A stretch of DNA of 64,000 bases from Bugulina stolonifera (Eukaryota > Bryozoa > Gymnolaemata > Cheilostomatida > Bugulidae), in NCBI GenBank assembly GCA_935421135.1, contig OW285188.1, positions 15,353,233 to 15,417,232 on the forward strand, given 5' to 3'. A program made the position numbers and the translations under genes. Below the pieces are notes generated by a model. The model was not told the origin of the DNA and did not search any database. It was given only the letters and a program-made list of their open reading frames with translations. Each line of letters opens with the position of its first letter. Positions within the stretch are counted from its first letter, which is position 1. Shown here piece by piece: positions 51,701 through 63,325 of the stretch.

Positions 51701-54700
51701 GGCAGATACCAATGACAAGCAGTAGTTTGCCCATTTTACTCTTTGAATAATTATAACAAAGTTTATGTGAGACTTGCTAGAGGCTAGTGTGCAACTGTCT
51801 TGATCAATAATATTGAGGTCAGATGATAGCTTATTATATACCCTGATGTTCTCAACCCATTCTATAACCTCTTCCCTGATTGGCCAGACTCTTAAATGTA
51901 ATTTATGTTCAACTCCTTGGTACAACACAATATACATGTATACACATGGGATGATACATTGCACAGGTAACGCATGCATTTGCATGTGGCAAACAACCAT
52001 AGGCATAATGATAATTGATAATTATTGTAGTATTATATCTATGCAGGCACTTATAATGCAGCCTTCATTGCAGTTAATGCTATTAATTCTGTAACCAATC
52101 CATTTGAGCCCACAGAGTTATCAACTCCTGAACAGACAACTCCTAACAAATAGAGTCATTGAGTCGGAAGCACATGTACATGTATATATTATGATGTATA
52201 TGTATATGTGATGTATATGGGGGAGTGCCTGTATAAGAGACATATTACGCTAAAACAGCTAGTAGTTAGGATTATAATAAATCTCACCCCTCCCCTCATC
52301 AAAACTTCTTGATTTGTATGTCAAAATACATCAGAGATTATCGATAAATTCAACAGCTGCTAGTACAAACAGGTTCAAAGTCTTACTGTATATGGTGTGG
52401 TAAAACAAAGCTTATGGGTTATGCCAGTTCACTTCTATCGGTTTTACTAAAACTAATGGATTAGCATATATATATTCAGACATCAGACTTGTTTTATGGA
52501 GTCTGCTGTTGAGGTTGACATCTCAAACAGTTCTGTAGAGACCACAGGTAACATTATTACATTAGCATACTTGCATCAAATCAATATATTTATAATAGTA
52601 TTAATTCATACAGCTTTATACAGCTTGACTAGAAACTGGTCTTCAAGGTATCATGGTAAACAGTGGTGATAGTCTATAAATATCTTACTGCAGGCTCTCA
52701 CATGTGTAGTAATAAGTAGTGTGTGTTTTGAATAGAAGCTGCCCTCTCTAGTCTCTAGATGCTGGGATTATTTACCCATGTAAGCTGGCCATACTAGAAA
52801 GTACAGTTGCTAAAGGGGAACACAACTCCCAAAATAGCAATGAATTCAGGTATAGGTTTAACAAGTTTAGTCAGTGAGTATGATTTACCTTTTCATTTTT
52901 ACATATAAACATATTTTACACCCAGAGTTTTTTACCCATATATGTTCAACCAGATGCCTCCTCACCTGAAGTTAGCTACAATAGGTAGGGTCACGGTCAG
53001 GGTCAGGTATCATGGGTCAAGGGTCATAGATTGAAATAAAGAGGTCTCTTACCTGGCCATTCTATTTGCTGTACCATCTTCACCGCATTGTGCATCCTCC
53101 GGAAAGGAACTCTACAACAGTATAAGAGTAAACAACACCCTGACATCAATGAGTGAGCACAAGGAGACTGAAAAGTGTACAAGTAGTAAAACTACAAGCT
53201 CCAACATAAACAAATCCTTACAATACGATACCTTACTGACAGCTGTAGCAAAGTAAATAATGATCTTCATAAGTAAAAATACTACAACCAGCAGGCTGTG
53301 GTAAACGTCTGAATTGAAATATTTCAAAGATATTATGCCACAAGACAGAAAAATGCTATAATGTTGGCTTGTAATCAATGTAATGTGCAAAATGTTGGAG
53401 TCAGATTCTATCCCAGTACTGTAGTATTTTTCTCTACCTCAACAAAACAAAGTTTAACAAAAATATTTGTTTTTTGTGTTTCAATGATGGCAGTATTCTT
53501 ACATGCTGAAGGTGTGGTACAACTTACTACAGTACCTACCTTGTACATGCATTATTTTCTGAGACATTAGATGAATATAGTAGTGTGTTTACTTGCATAA
53601 AATATACATGTGGCTCGTTACCTGCTGATGTGGAATATTACATAACACACGTCCTCATTGTAACTGCCATGGAAGGAAGAGTGAAACTTCACATATATTG
53701 TATCACAGATTATCTAAAATACATAATATACACTGTAATATAAAACATACAGCATATGATGTACTGTAATACACATTTGACATTGTACAAGTTGTTTGCA
53801 GATATTGTTTATTACTAGAAATTGGGAGTTGCTTTCACTTAGTAAACTATAGAGTACAGAAAGTAGACAACTCCAATACATTTGGAATATTACTAACAAA
53901 AATAGAAACCAATAACCTCTCATCAATACCACAAATTTCAGCATAGGTGTATGCAAAATCAAAATATTCCAACCCAGAACTGTATAACATTAATTCTAGG
54001 TCACGCATAAACTAACTAAACCAAAAGTTAGAAAGCATTTTTAATTGTGTAAGCTACTGAATTTTCATGTACTGCGATTACCTCATAAATGAATCCCTCG
54101 TATTCTATTGACTGCATGTGACTGTTGACAGTGACTGATAGCTTATCTCCAACCATTAGACTGGGTTGACCGTCAGGTAGACCAGGGACAACCAAGGTAA
54201 GATAACCCCTACTTCTGTTGAATATCGCCTACAATAGCATCTTCAACATGTTATTTGTTATTCAAACCATGTACAGAATTCAGCAGATAAATTAGTTATC
54301 AATAAATTGAATATAGATGGAGCACATACCACAACTCACAGAGCATGGATCTACATGTAATACTAGACACTGTTAGCTACACACTAGACTGAAGTCATAA
54401 TTATTTGCCAATAATTAGTGTCTCATCAGCTGAAGAATTTAGGACTGCTTTAAATTCCAAAATGGTAGGCCGATTGGCCTACTATTGGCCGACAACTCTT
54501 TTCACATCTGTTGGTTTTTAAAAAGAATACTAAATTAGTTCAATTGTCGGCATAATGTCACCGCCCCTTCAGGGTATAAAATAGTGTCTAGTAGCTCTCA
54601 CCTCATCCACGTCAAATTTTCTTATTTCTATTTCTGCATTAACTTCTTCAATGTGCAGCAGGAGCGAAAACTTTGAAGTGTAGTTCTGCTTTGACAACTC

Positions 54701-55522
54701 CTAAAGTTCACAATACTCACAAATATTACAAACTTGACAAATGAATTGAAATATAAACCAGAACATGCAGGCTGACAGGTACATCCACATACATTAATCC
54801 TGCATAGCCTGAACCTGTCAACTCTAGGCAAAGTGTGAGTAGTGTTAACTTAGAATTAGTATGTAAAGTGCAAAAGTCTGTCTTCAGTTTCCCTTGAACT
54901 GCAGAGCATGATAATAAAAACCTTTTAGAATTTGAAGATGATTTGCTGTGGGCTAACCCTTAATTCTGAGAACTCTATATAACAGAATTTCACTTGAATT
55001 ATTGCTAATATAATTCTACTAAAACCTATCATCATGAGGCCTTAGTAACAGCAGTAGGTTAACATTATATACAATTATACAAATGTAGGTCAATGCACTT
55101 CTCAAAATGTCCTCAATAAGTAGCTGCATGCCTAATGTTATATCATTGTGTATATTTTATCCTAGCTTTGAAAGTGTATGCATTTTTCTTTTTACATGTA
55201 GAAGTCCGTTATTATGTGTATATCAGGCTTGCCAAGTTCGACTGACGAAAATCAGGGAGATTCAGCATTTGGGTGGGGGGGGGGAGTCCATTTTGGGTGG
55301 GGTACGAAAATTTGAGTTGAGAATCAGGGAGACTTGGTAAGCCTGGTGTATATTCACTGCTTCTAATGTACAAAATATGGAAGTTGGAAATTGCTGTTAA
55401 TGGCTAATACCTGTTCTATTATAGGGTACTGCTGGCTAAGTCTTCTGGTCTCATTGAGAATGCAATGTCTGAGATGAATGGGCACACTAAACTGTGGCAG
55501 ATTCTTTGGTAGACGACTCCCT
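39736..55522 (-). CDS. MOV10: MOV10-like superfamily 1 RNA helicase, at least 15 exons, 5' end not resolved
   Basis: Exons in transcript order: 55522-55411, 54700-54602, 54228-54082, 53713-53622, 53111-53053, 49903-49727, 49385-49279, 48956-48879, 44819-44664, 43724-43491, 43069-42899, 41845-41708, 41195-41085, 40472-40323, 39825-39736. All phases join; about 639 residues are covered. Helicase motifs are in order: GPPGTGKT (motif I, split by an intron), FIDEAG (II, split), AGDHKQLG (III), [19 protein letters not shown] and [14 protein letters not shown] (V/VI). The N-terminal part ([20 protein letters not shown], then a beta-barrel-like region with YEGFIYE) is diagnostic for MOV10/MOV10L1 rather than UPF1. 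MOV10 proteins act in RNA silencing and retroelement control as 5'-3' helicases. The paralogue (MOV10 or MOV10L1/Armitage type) cannot be decided. A possible further 5' exon at 56377-56315 fits the phase but has no recognised homology. Confidence 0.85.
45690..46748. mobile_element. hAT-like non-autonomous element, 1,059 bp, with CAAGT-repeat interior
   Basis: The left end is CAGAGTTGGGTCCAAGTC and the right end, read inversely, is CAGAGCTGGGTCCAAGTC (17 of 18 match). The 8-base sequence ACTATAAG flanks both sides (45682-45689 and 46749-46756). An 8-bp duplication with CAGAG termini is typical of hAT transposons. The subterminal parts consist of CAAGT/CAAGTCAAGT pentamer arrays, on both sides of a unique centre (about 45960-46480) with no transposase. 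It lies in the helicase intron between exons 48879-48956 and 44664-44819. Open frames of 161 codons (minus) and 166 codons (plus) overlapping its left end are by-products of the repeats. Confidence 0.85.
46757..48878. other. Remainder of the 4-kb helicase intron
   Basis: No exon, RNA gene or definable repeat was found. The flanking exons join in phase without additional sequence between them, which argues against a missed coding exon. The part of the intron at 44820-45681 is also AT-rich, with a GAGGACAACTCCC motif at about 45308. Confidence 0.5.
49904..51281. other. Helicase intron, part downstream of the nested gene
   Basis: AT-rich sequence contains a 10-C run at about 50146 and no recognised gene. 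The 3' end of the nested four-helix gene's transcript should lie at its right edge. Confidence 0.4.
51282..51734 (-). CDS. Small four-transmembrane protein nested in a helicase intron, 150 residues
   Basis: A single uninterrupted frame starts [20 protein letters not shown]. It has four hydrophobic segments at about residues 3-27, 43-68, 73-97 and 120-144. The loop between helices 3 and 4 carries two cysteines (YRC and HGC), and CC pairs lie after helix 2. This layout resembles MS4A-like or other small tetraspan membrane proteins, but I cannot assign a family. Gly, Ala and Val richness with acidic and basic residues confined to the loops argues that the frame is real, as does its length in AT-rich DNA. 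The gene lies on the same strand as the surrounding helicase, inside the intron between exons 53053-53111 and 49727-49903. The lack of introns is unusual here and could point to a retrocopy. Confidence 0.75.
   Translation of the reverse strand: MGKLLLVIGICQIVAGVVVVGLVGKSFYETTQAAGSTKYDNINAFGPVLIGLLVVLNGVIGVLTVCCSSNKKVEVFYLMGATVAASAAAAMVWIYALRVYRCRDGIVFHGCLANKETQNIHITLLVFSLASCAMSVFGMITSALTTCRKL
51735..53052. other. Helicase intron, part upstream of the nested gene
   Basis: No exon is supported. The 103-codon minus frame at 51695-52006 and the 93-codon plus frame at 51813-52094 overlap each other and resemble nothing. The promoter of the nested gene must lie here, but no element can be named. 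Confidence 0.4.
53822..53878. repeat. Small hairpin with GGGAGTTG / CAACTCC arms
   Basis: TTGGGAGTTGCTTTCAC at 53822-53838 faces GAAAGTAGACAACTCCAA at 53859-53876, giving an imperfect stem of about 16 pairs. It lies in the helicase intron between 53713 and 54082. Similar arms occur at 29398-29448 and 36612-36711. Confidence 0.55.
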
Positions 55523-57949
55523 CTACAAAATTATCGAGTTATTAATAACAAGAATATTGTCCTTAAATCCAAAATATGCATTCAAGCGGCAATGATAATT
55601 CATTCAGCTTGGTACAAAGCGCAGGACTACATGTACCATCTAATTCTTTGAATGCATCATTTGCAGGCAAATACAATTTCCTAGACAGAATAGCTATATC
55701 CCCGAGTTACGAACAAGTATTTCAGTTTTTACACAGCTAGGTCAGAGTCAGATATACAGTACAATGTGCCGCTCACAGATACAGCCATCTAAAGAGGCTC
55801 GAAGGAATCAAAATAGTCTAGTAAGTGAGATTAGATAGTGATTCTCCATCGACTAGATGAATTGCAAACCGGCATCAGAGTGGAATATACATGTACTACA
55901 TCACTGTTGGGCTGATAAAAAGTGAAAAAACTTATGTTTGTGCAGATTTCAATATGATCAGTCACTATACTTGATAAATTCCAGCTTTGAGGCTGATATA
56001 GCCAAAGACTGAGTAGAGTGGATACCAGATACATATTCACTCACTCACTCACACTATGGTAACTTTGAGTATCAACACTATCAGGCCATTCCAAAAATGG
56101 ATAACCAAAAACCCTCTGCCCACTTCTGCAAAATCATAACTTTATGCAAACTGTCAACTCCCAAATCCTTTGATATCAAGGATTAGACATTTATGATAGT
56201 GTATAAGCATAGATACTAATAAATCTGTAACATCCTTATCGCTGATATTATAAAGATACTAGTAGGCACTCTGTCTGTTTCCACTATATGCAGACTGTCT
56301 TATCTGTAAGATACCTACAATACTTGTATGCGGTTGGCGATGGTTCTAGAACGCATAGCAGGAAGTGGAATAATGTCCTAAGAGCAATAGAGACAATATC
56401 TAATGTATGACATATAATAGTATTACTACCCCAAACTCCATTGGAAGCAGAAATAATTTGGCTTGGCCTACTTTTTGACAATCACCAACATGATTAAAAC
56501 TTGTGTCTCTACATGTACCAAAGTGATGCTTCTCAAATTTAATCATTCATGCTTGTGAGAAGTCAGAAACATGGCAACGCATTACATATTCAAATAGTCA
56601 CATGTCACAGATATGTAACATGTCGTTGAATAAGCATACGCTATTGCTGCTGAATTTAGTACTGTAAACACTAATACCAGCATCTGTACATTGTAATATT
56701 TTTACAACCACGCTCATGATGCAGCAATTTTTACATAACTATAATAATGTGGGAGTACATTCCAATACTGCCATAGATTTACTTCTCTTATTACCTCTAA
56801 AACAATTATTTACATAATTTATTATCATGAAGTGCCGGCAGTGAATAGTAAATTTCCATTCTGAATTACTGTGTGGCCTATCAAACTCTGATACTAGAGC
56901 TTTATAAGATTATCACTTCGACAATGCAAACACTTGTTATCTTGCCCTACTTAAAATACACTGCACACAGTCATTCATTTGACATTTTAAAAATGAGCAA
57001 TGATGATAACTGGTAAATAACATTTGACAACTAAATTGAACATCTTTATATGTCCTGTTATCAATTATATATGTATGTAGGCTATATGCATCCATCTTAT
57101 TGTCAATCTTCCTGGTCAAGTCCCAACAAAGTTTCCAACAAAACTGCACAAAATCTATGCCAAAATGAGATGTTGACTCAACTAACTACAATATGAAATA
57201 CTCCAACCTTGAAAAAACATTTCCTACTTCAAATGAGAAGCAGAATCTCGAGAGCTAGCATTATTTGAGATGAAATGAGTGAATAATCACTAGCAAGCTA
57301 CGATGCGTTAGAAAATAATATTCATTCTGCTGTCCACTTCATCTGTTTCATTGTGATATGATTGTGAGACAACTGGCCATGAATGTGTAGAATACTATGT
57401 GGTTCTGGTATTGTGCATAGTGCTAGCTACATGTATATTGAAGACCTTGCTAATAATGTCACAGAGAAGCGAATTTATAACTTTTTATATACTGGTAAGG
57501 GCATCTTTGTGAACGTGATCAATAGATAGTTTTGTGCCAATTTGAAGGTATACTCGTAGGCTAGTGATTTTGAATATAAAACTGTCATGGAATGACATGC
57601 TGTGACTTTAAATAGACACACAACTTTTAGCAAATTAAGTGAAGCGTGATTTTAATTTGATCCAATAAATACTTGTATATCTTGAAATGATAGCCCTGAG
57701 AGTACAACTATGAAAACCGGAGATACATTTGATGAATGCTGCATCCCAAGTCTCAGCACATCACTGCTCAAGATTTGACACTACACAATCTCGATTATGA
57801 AAGACTACTGGCATCATGAGCAATTCGTCTTATGATATAGAATTAGGCACACATTTATGAAATATATTAGTATTGATATGTATTACAGATTATACTTTCA
57901 AGTAGCCTATGACAAATGTTATACAGTAAGATGTTGATAAGCAATAGGA
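55523..57949. other. Spacer between helicase and GST genes; may hold missing 5' helicase exons
   Basis: A 63-base candidate minus exon at 56377-56315 has a good pyrimidine-rich acceptor and a GTATCT donor, and its phase fits the first firm helicase exon (AG plus A gives Arg). Its peptide (LFHFLLCVLEPSPTAYKYC) has no known counterpart, so I leave it out of the model. No other exon was found, although MOV10 proteins usually have a longer N-terminus. Confidence 0.3.
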
Positions 57950-59348
57950 TTAGAATTCGGTTTCAGGTCGAGATTTAAGATGTTCCGCAACTGTTGGATG
58001 ATCGGCAAAGCTCTTTCGGATCTCTTCAATAGCTGGGCAGCAGTCAGCCTTAAATTCAATCTTGGCACTTGCTAGGAACTCTGTCATACTGAACACAGCT
58101 GCATCACCAACTGAGGGCTAAAATAGTATAATATAAAAACACTTCAAAATAAAAATTCTCTTTTATTAGCATTATAAAGACCAATAGTACACGCTTTGAG
58201 GCAAACTGAATCAAACAAAAGTAAATATTCTGTTTGAATACCAAATTAATATTAATTTACATTAATGCTAGCATTGGTTAATAAGTAAAATAAGACCAAC
58301 CTTGTCGCCGAGTAAGAATTTTCCCTTCTTCAGTTTACCCAGTAGTTTATTCAATGAATCCAGTGAATTTTTAATCCTTTCATCAGCAGCAGTCTGCAAG
58401 CCATACAAACATGGATTTCAAACAGAAAAAAACTAATTCATATAGAGTGTACATGCATACATACATAACAGCACTATCAACAGTTGTTACACAAGTAAAT
58501 TCGGCAAAATTATTCGAACAAGTTAAAACACATACCTTAGCTTCCTCTGTTTTTGCTCTGAACATTTTATCTACGATTCCGTCAACAACTTCATTTGTGG
58601 AGTCAATTAGCATGTCACATGCTGCAGCCTCACAGTTGTTGCTTCCATATAGACCTATGCCAAACAAAATAGCCATTACATTGAATGTATGACATATGTA
58701 CATGTAGATGTAACATATAAATTAATATGATGTAAGCTGAGATTAGTAAATGGTCAACATGGTGATTGGATTATCTTATCGTATTATCATATCATGACAG
58801 AATTCTACCAATATCACTGTCACTAAACATCAACATTAGTTTGTGCATATGGAGGATTTTTCGCAGGCAGTGCATCTTTTGATAGGAAAAATCCAAAAAC
58901 AATAATGACAAGTTTCCTAGTGTACAATTACAAACACTTACCGGTTTCTCGGGCTACAAATCTTGCGATGGCCATACTCTCACAAATCATATGTCCGTCG
59001 ATCTCCAATACAGGGAGCTGACCTTTAGGAGTTGCTAAAAATAGATATAGAAGATGAAGTAATGCTGCATAGAAATTGATTTCAATACAATTTATGGAGC
59101 ATTATTTTTCGTATTATAACGATTATAAAATTGTTCACAGTATCAAACTGTAGCATACATGTATATAACATGCATTTCGTCAAAACAACTGTTTATACTG
59201 TTAATTTTGACTTACATGGCTTCATCTTCTGCCATTCCTCACTGCTGAGACGCTGATCAACATACTTCTTTCCACCAACTGCAAAAAGCAGTCGAGTGAG
59301 TTCAGCTCTTCCACGTGCATTGAAATAGGTCAGTTTCATCTCACTCAT
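57950..59348 (-). CDS. Sigma-class glutathione S-transferase, five exons, 201 residues
   Basis: Exons in transcript order: 59348-59216, 59034-58942, 58654-58536, 58393-58301, 58117-57950 (133, 93, 119, 93 and 168 bases), all in phase, with stop TAA. The protein begins MSEMKLTYFNARGRAELTRL; Tyr8 is the expected glutathione-activating tyrosine of sigma-class enzymes and Arg14 belongs to the usual FNxRGRAE motif. STPKGQLPVLEID is the glutathione-binding loop with its cis-proline, followed by CESMAIARFVA. The C-terminal half is helical. The length is typical of the class, which includes prostaglandin D synthase and S-crystallins. It probably conjugates glutathione to electrophiles in the cytosol; the substrate is unknown. 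It is a tandem paralogue of the gene at 61963-63325. Confidence 0.92.
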
Positions 59349-61962
59349 GTTTACTTTCTGCAAAAATCACAATCATTTTGACCTAAAGTGTATCATAAAA
59401 GAATAAGTATCACAAAATTTGAACAAATTGCATAAACATGAATTTCAATTACTGCAAAAAGAATTCATAATAATTTTATAACTGACTATAGATTACTTAC
59501 TGGTTTGTGATACTCCACTTAGATGATAAGTCTGGGTGCTGTGCTTCAGTCACTTGCAATAGTGATTATGCAGTTGTCAACGACCAACCTTTTATAGTAT
59601 GTTTACCAAAGCGATGACTATGCAAAATTGATGCCATTAATATGGAGCACATCATTACTTACACCCAGTGATAGTTCAACCATAAAAGTGATTAATCATA
59701 ATGCTAATGCTACATCTTGAATGCTATGGTTACCATGCTCTGATAGATGTACTCTTTTGGTTTACAGGCTTCCATAAATATTCTTATGCAAAAGTTGGCA
59801 GGTCGACCCCCTTTTATATTACACAATATCTATACACTCCTTTTTCAACTTGGCGACGCCCACCAAATCAAAAAATGCTTACTGTTAACTGTGCAAACCA
59901 TCTTATCATGGAAATATTGAGAACCTACTGGAAACTGTTGTGTCATTGACACTGGGATTCAAATATTGCTAATCATGTATTTCGTCACGAAACAGAAATC
60001 ATAATCATAAGTTCTTTACATTTAGGCACACCACATTTACAAAATAATACGATTCTGCTTACATTTTTCAGAACCAAGATGCTATAACATGGAACTCTGT
60101 TAGGCAAACACACATTTGAACGTAGGCCTTATTTTAGTTGCTGTACAAGTCATGTAGTGAAGAGTCAATTTACCAAATACAGTCATGCGTGATGCATTAA
60201 CACTAATAATCAAAAGGTGTCAGGATACTGAGGGTCTCTGACCCTGTATGCATTAATAAATTCCTCATTGATGCCTCTCAAAATACCACATAATTATTTT
60301 ATAAGACCACGCTACCTACAACTTGAAGTTGCCCTCACTCTGCAACATGGATCGTCCAATATTTGTAGTGCATGTGTAAAAAGAGAGGACAACTACACAA
60401 TCACAATTAATTATAACTAATATGGTGTCATGTCTGTTTTGAGATTTACGTTCAAACCTGATCAGACTTCACTAATCATGTATAATTAAACTTGGTTAAA
60501 AATTATAAGTGAAAATTGTGAAGTTGTATGTAGCAGCACAGCACATCGGCTATTTGAATATAGTGGCTACCCTTCACCACAAATTGATTCTAGCACACAA
60601 AATACAATACAAAATTGCCATTCTAGATAAAATTGGGATTTGAATATTGGTATATGTGCATATTCCACATTACCATATACAATTGTATATACATGTATGT
60701 AGGCTTACATGTACATAAAATTTATTGTAGAATAAAAGCACCAAACAGATCTACAATGTTCCATATACCATGTACTATACTCATTTTGCACTGTCATGAG
60801 ATTGAGTCATGTAGAATAATCAAGAAGAAAAATCTACCAGGAACATTGTTTTGGAGCAATACCAGAAATGCATACCAAGCTTTATATTCAATGCAATACT
60901 TTCATCATCTTGACAAACACTATATTATGGTATTATGGTATTACGACATCTTAATTGGATCATATGATCTGTTTCTATAGCAATAACATCCATAATATTA
61001 TTCTAGCCGTAGCTGATAATAGAATCAATGGAGTGCAAGAAGAATTCGTAGACAACTATCTGATTTCAACAGAAATCTGAACAATTTTTCTGTTAGGCCT
61101 ACAACTAATACACTTCTCATTTTGCTTTGAGTGTGCCATGACCTTGGGCCGAATTAACGACACCCGTTTACCAGCAATGATCCCTACACAGGTTCACCTA
61201 GTTTACATTAGTTTATGTGTGACTTGTCTAGGTGCCTATTTAAACCGGCAGAAATGTAAGGCTGAGGCGCACTGTAATTAATAACCATAGGAGATATCTT
61301 CTAAACAGAAATCAGAGATATGATGCAAACCTATGTTGCATATTTACCTACATGAAAATTTAAGTTAGTCATCTGATAAAAACTTGACAGCAGATAAAAG
61401 CCTCCCATATAGATGTGTACAATGCACATGGGTATACAGTGTAAATGTACAGTGTACAGGGATATGAGGAGTGATCAATCACTTTAGAATATTGGCATGA
61501 ACTTTCCAACTGCAGTTCTGATTATAAGACAAATTATATTATGAAATGCCACTGGCTGAAATACCATAGAGGATGAGAATTTTCTAGAAATATTTCAAAA
61601 TACTGACTGACTATGTGACTGTACCCTGTATGTATAATAAATTATAGCATGGCCATTACAATGAACATGTAGCATAGCACTCTATGACACATATATGTTG
61701 TATTTGTATTTGTATGTTGTATTTGGTATTGTTTGGTTTCCAGTGCTAATCTCACTGAACAACACATGAGATAAATTCTGTTAGGTACAGTCTGCCTCAG
61801 CAATGCTGATGACTACATTGAAACCATCTCATCCACAACCACAAAATTAGAATCTCAGCAGCCTTGACAATAATAGCAGAAGTAACATAATTATTTATTA
61901 GCAACTTGGTCAATTTAGATAAATAAGACAACTATTAGATAATTAAGTAGAGTGATAGATGG
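59349..61962. other. Intergenic spacer between the two GST genes
   Basis: No gene was seen. The 115-codon plus frame at 60633-60980 resembles nothing. An imperfect hairpin (GAAGTTGCCCTC at 60325-60336 against GAGAGGACAACT at 60383-60394) is one of several such inverted repeats in the window. The promoter of the GST at 57950-59348 must lie at the left end. AATAAA on the minus strand at 61894-61899 probably serves the GST at 61963-63325. Confidence 0.45.
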
Positions 61963-63325
61963 TTAATGCTCGGTCTTTGGTCTCTCTGCAAGGTAGGTGG
62001 CAATGTGAGGCTGTTCGGAAAAGCTCTTAGCTATACCAGCAATGACAGGAATTGATTCAGTTTTGAAATCAGGATTGGCAACAGTACAAAACTCCACGAC
62101 GTTGAACAGTGAAACATCAGAAATGCATGCCTGTAAAACAGCAAATATATAAATTAACTATCTCCTTTTTCAGAAACTAAGACTACTTGCACAACACTCA
62201 ATAAATTGTTGACGGTAGAAATAGGTAGGCCTATAAACTTACCTCATCACCAAGCACAAACTTTCCTTTCTTGAATCTAATTACTAGTTTTTCTAATGGT
62301 TCAAGAGCTGCATAAATCTTCTCATTAGCGGCAGCCTACAATATAGTACAAGACTAATCCCATAATACTGTTTTCTTAATGACTAAATGCTTTCAATAGA
62401 ACGTCTTGATGTTATGCTAATCGGTTAGCAGTTATGGGTTAACACATAACATACTCTTAAGAAATATAAAATCCAATAAATATAAAACTGTTACACAAAC
62501 CAATATACAAATGAAAACTATAATAGGCCTACTAGAGTAAGCCTGCCTGTTAACATATCAGCCGCCATGCTTACCTACACCTCGAGCCTACAAGACGTTA
62601 TATTGAAAGCTCAGTTACTAGGGACAAATTCAGTAACACGTTTACCTTGTCTTCTTCTGTTTGAGATTTGAACATCCTATCCAAAGCAGCATAAGCGACT
62701 TCACCCATAGTATCGGCAATCATATCACATATAGCAGCTTCTTTATTATTTTTCCCATACAAACCTAAAGATATCAACAGGGAGATAATGTGCATGTCAA
62801 CAATTAGTGGTATAGGGCATAATCTTTTGCTCTTAACGCAATTACTGCAAAATTATGAAAGAGTGCCAATTCTTCTCGACTGCAAGGCAGGTGAGAGTGA
62901 AATTAGATGTATGTATCATACCCATCTCTCTTCCAACATATCTAGCGATTGCGGCACTCTCACAAATCATCATACCATCAACTTCTAGCACAGGAAGTTG
63001 TCCCTTTGGTGTGGCTAAAATGGAACACTGCGGTTTCAGACATATCTATAATATCAGTGCACAGTACAAGTAACCTCTAACAGTACAGCATAGAACATCA
63101 AGTAGTGAGTCACAGTAACCAAAAGAGAAGTTGAAAGAAATGATTTGACTTGGACAGCAACAAGAGGAGACCACAATGACGTAAATACTTACTGTGTTTC
63201 ATCTTCTCCCATTCCTCACGTTCAACACGATTATCTATAAACTTTCTCTTAGCTTGGGTAAAAAGCAATCGAATAATTTCTGCTCGTCCCCGTGAATTGA
63301 AGTAAGTCAGTTTCATTTCACTCAT
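61963..63325 (-). CDS. Sigma-class glutathione S-transferase, tandem paralogue, five exons, 201 residues
   Basis: Exons in transcript order: 63325-63193, 63014-62922, 62764-62646, 62335-62243, 62130-61963. The five lengths (133, 93, 119, 93, 168) are identical to those of the neighbour at 57950-59348, so the pair arose by tandem duplication. The start is MSEMKLTYFNSRGRAEIIRL with the catalytic-type Tyr8. TTPKGQLPVLEVDG forms the glutathione site and CESAAIARYVG follows. The second half diverges more from the neighbour (for example CDMIADTMGEVAYAAL and a C-terminus ending RPKTEH), suggesting a different substrate pocket. The expected role is cytosolic glutathione conjugation or isomerisation; the substrate is not predictable. 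Confidence 0.92.

Noticed and set aside
60633..60980. 115-codon plus frame between the GST genes
   Set aside because: Unrecognised, AT-rich, with no splice context or domain.
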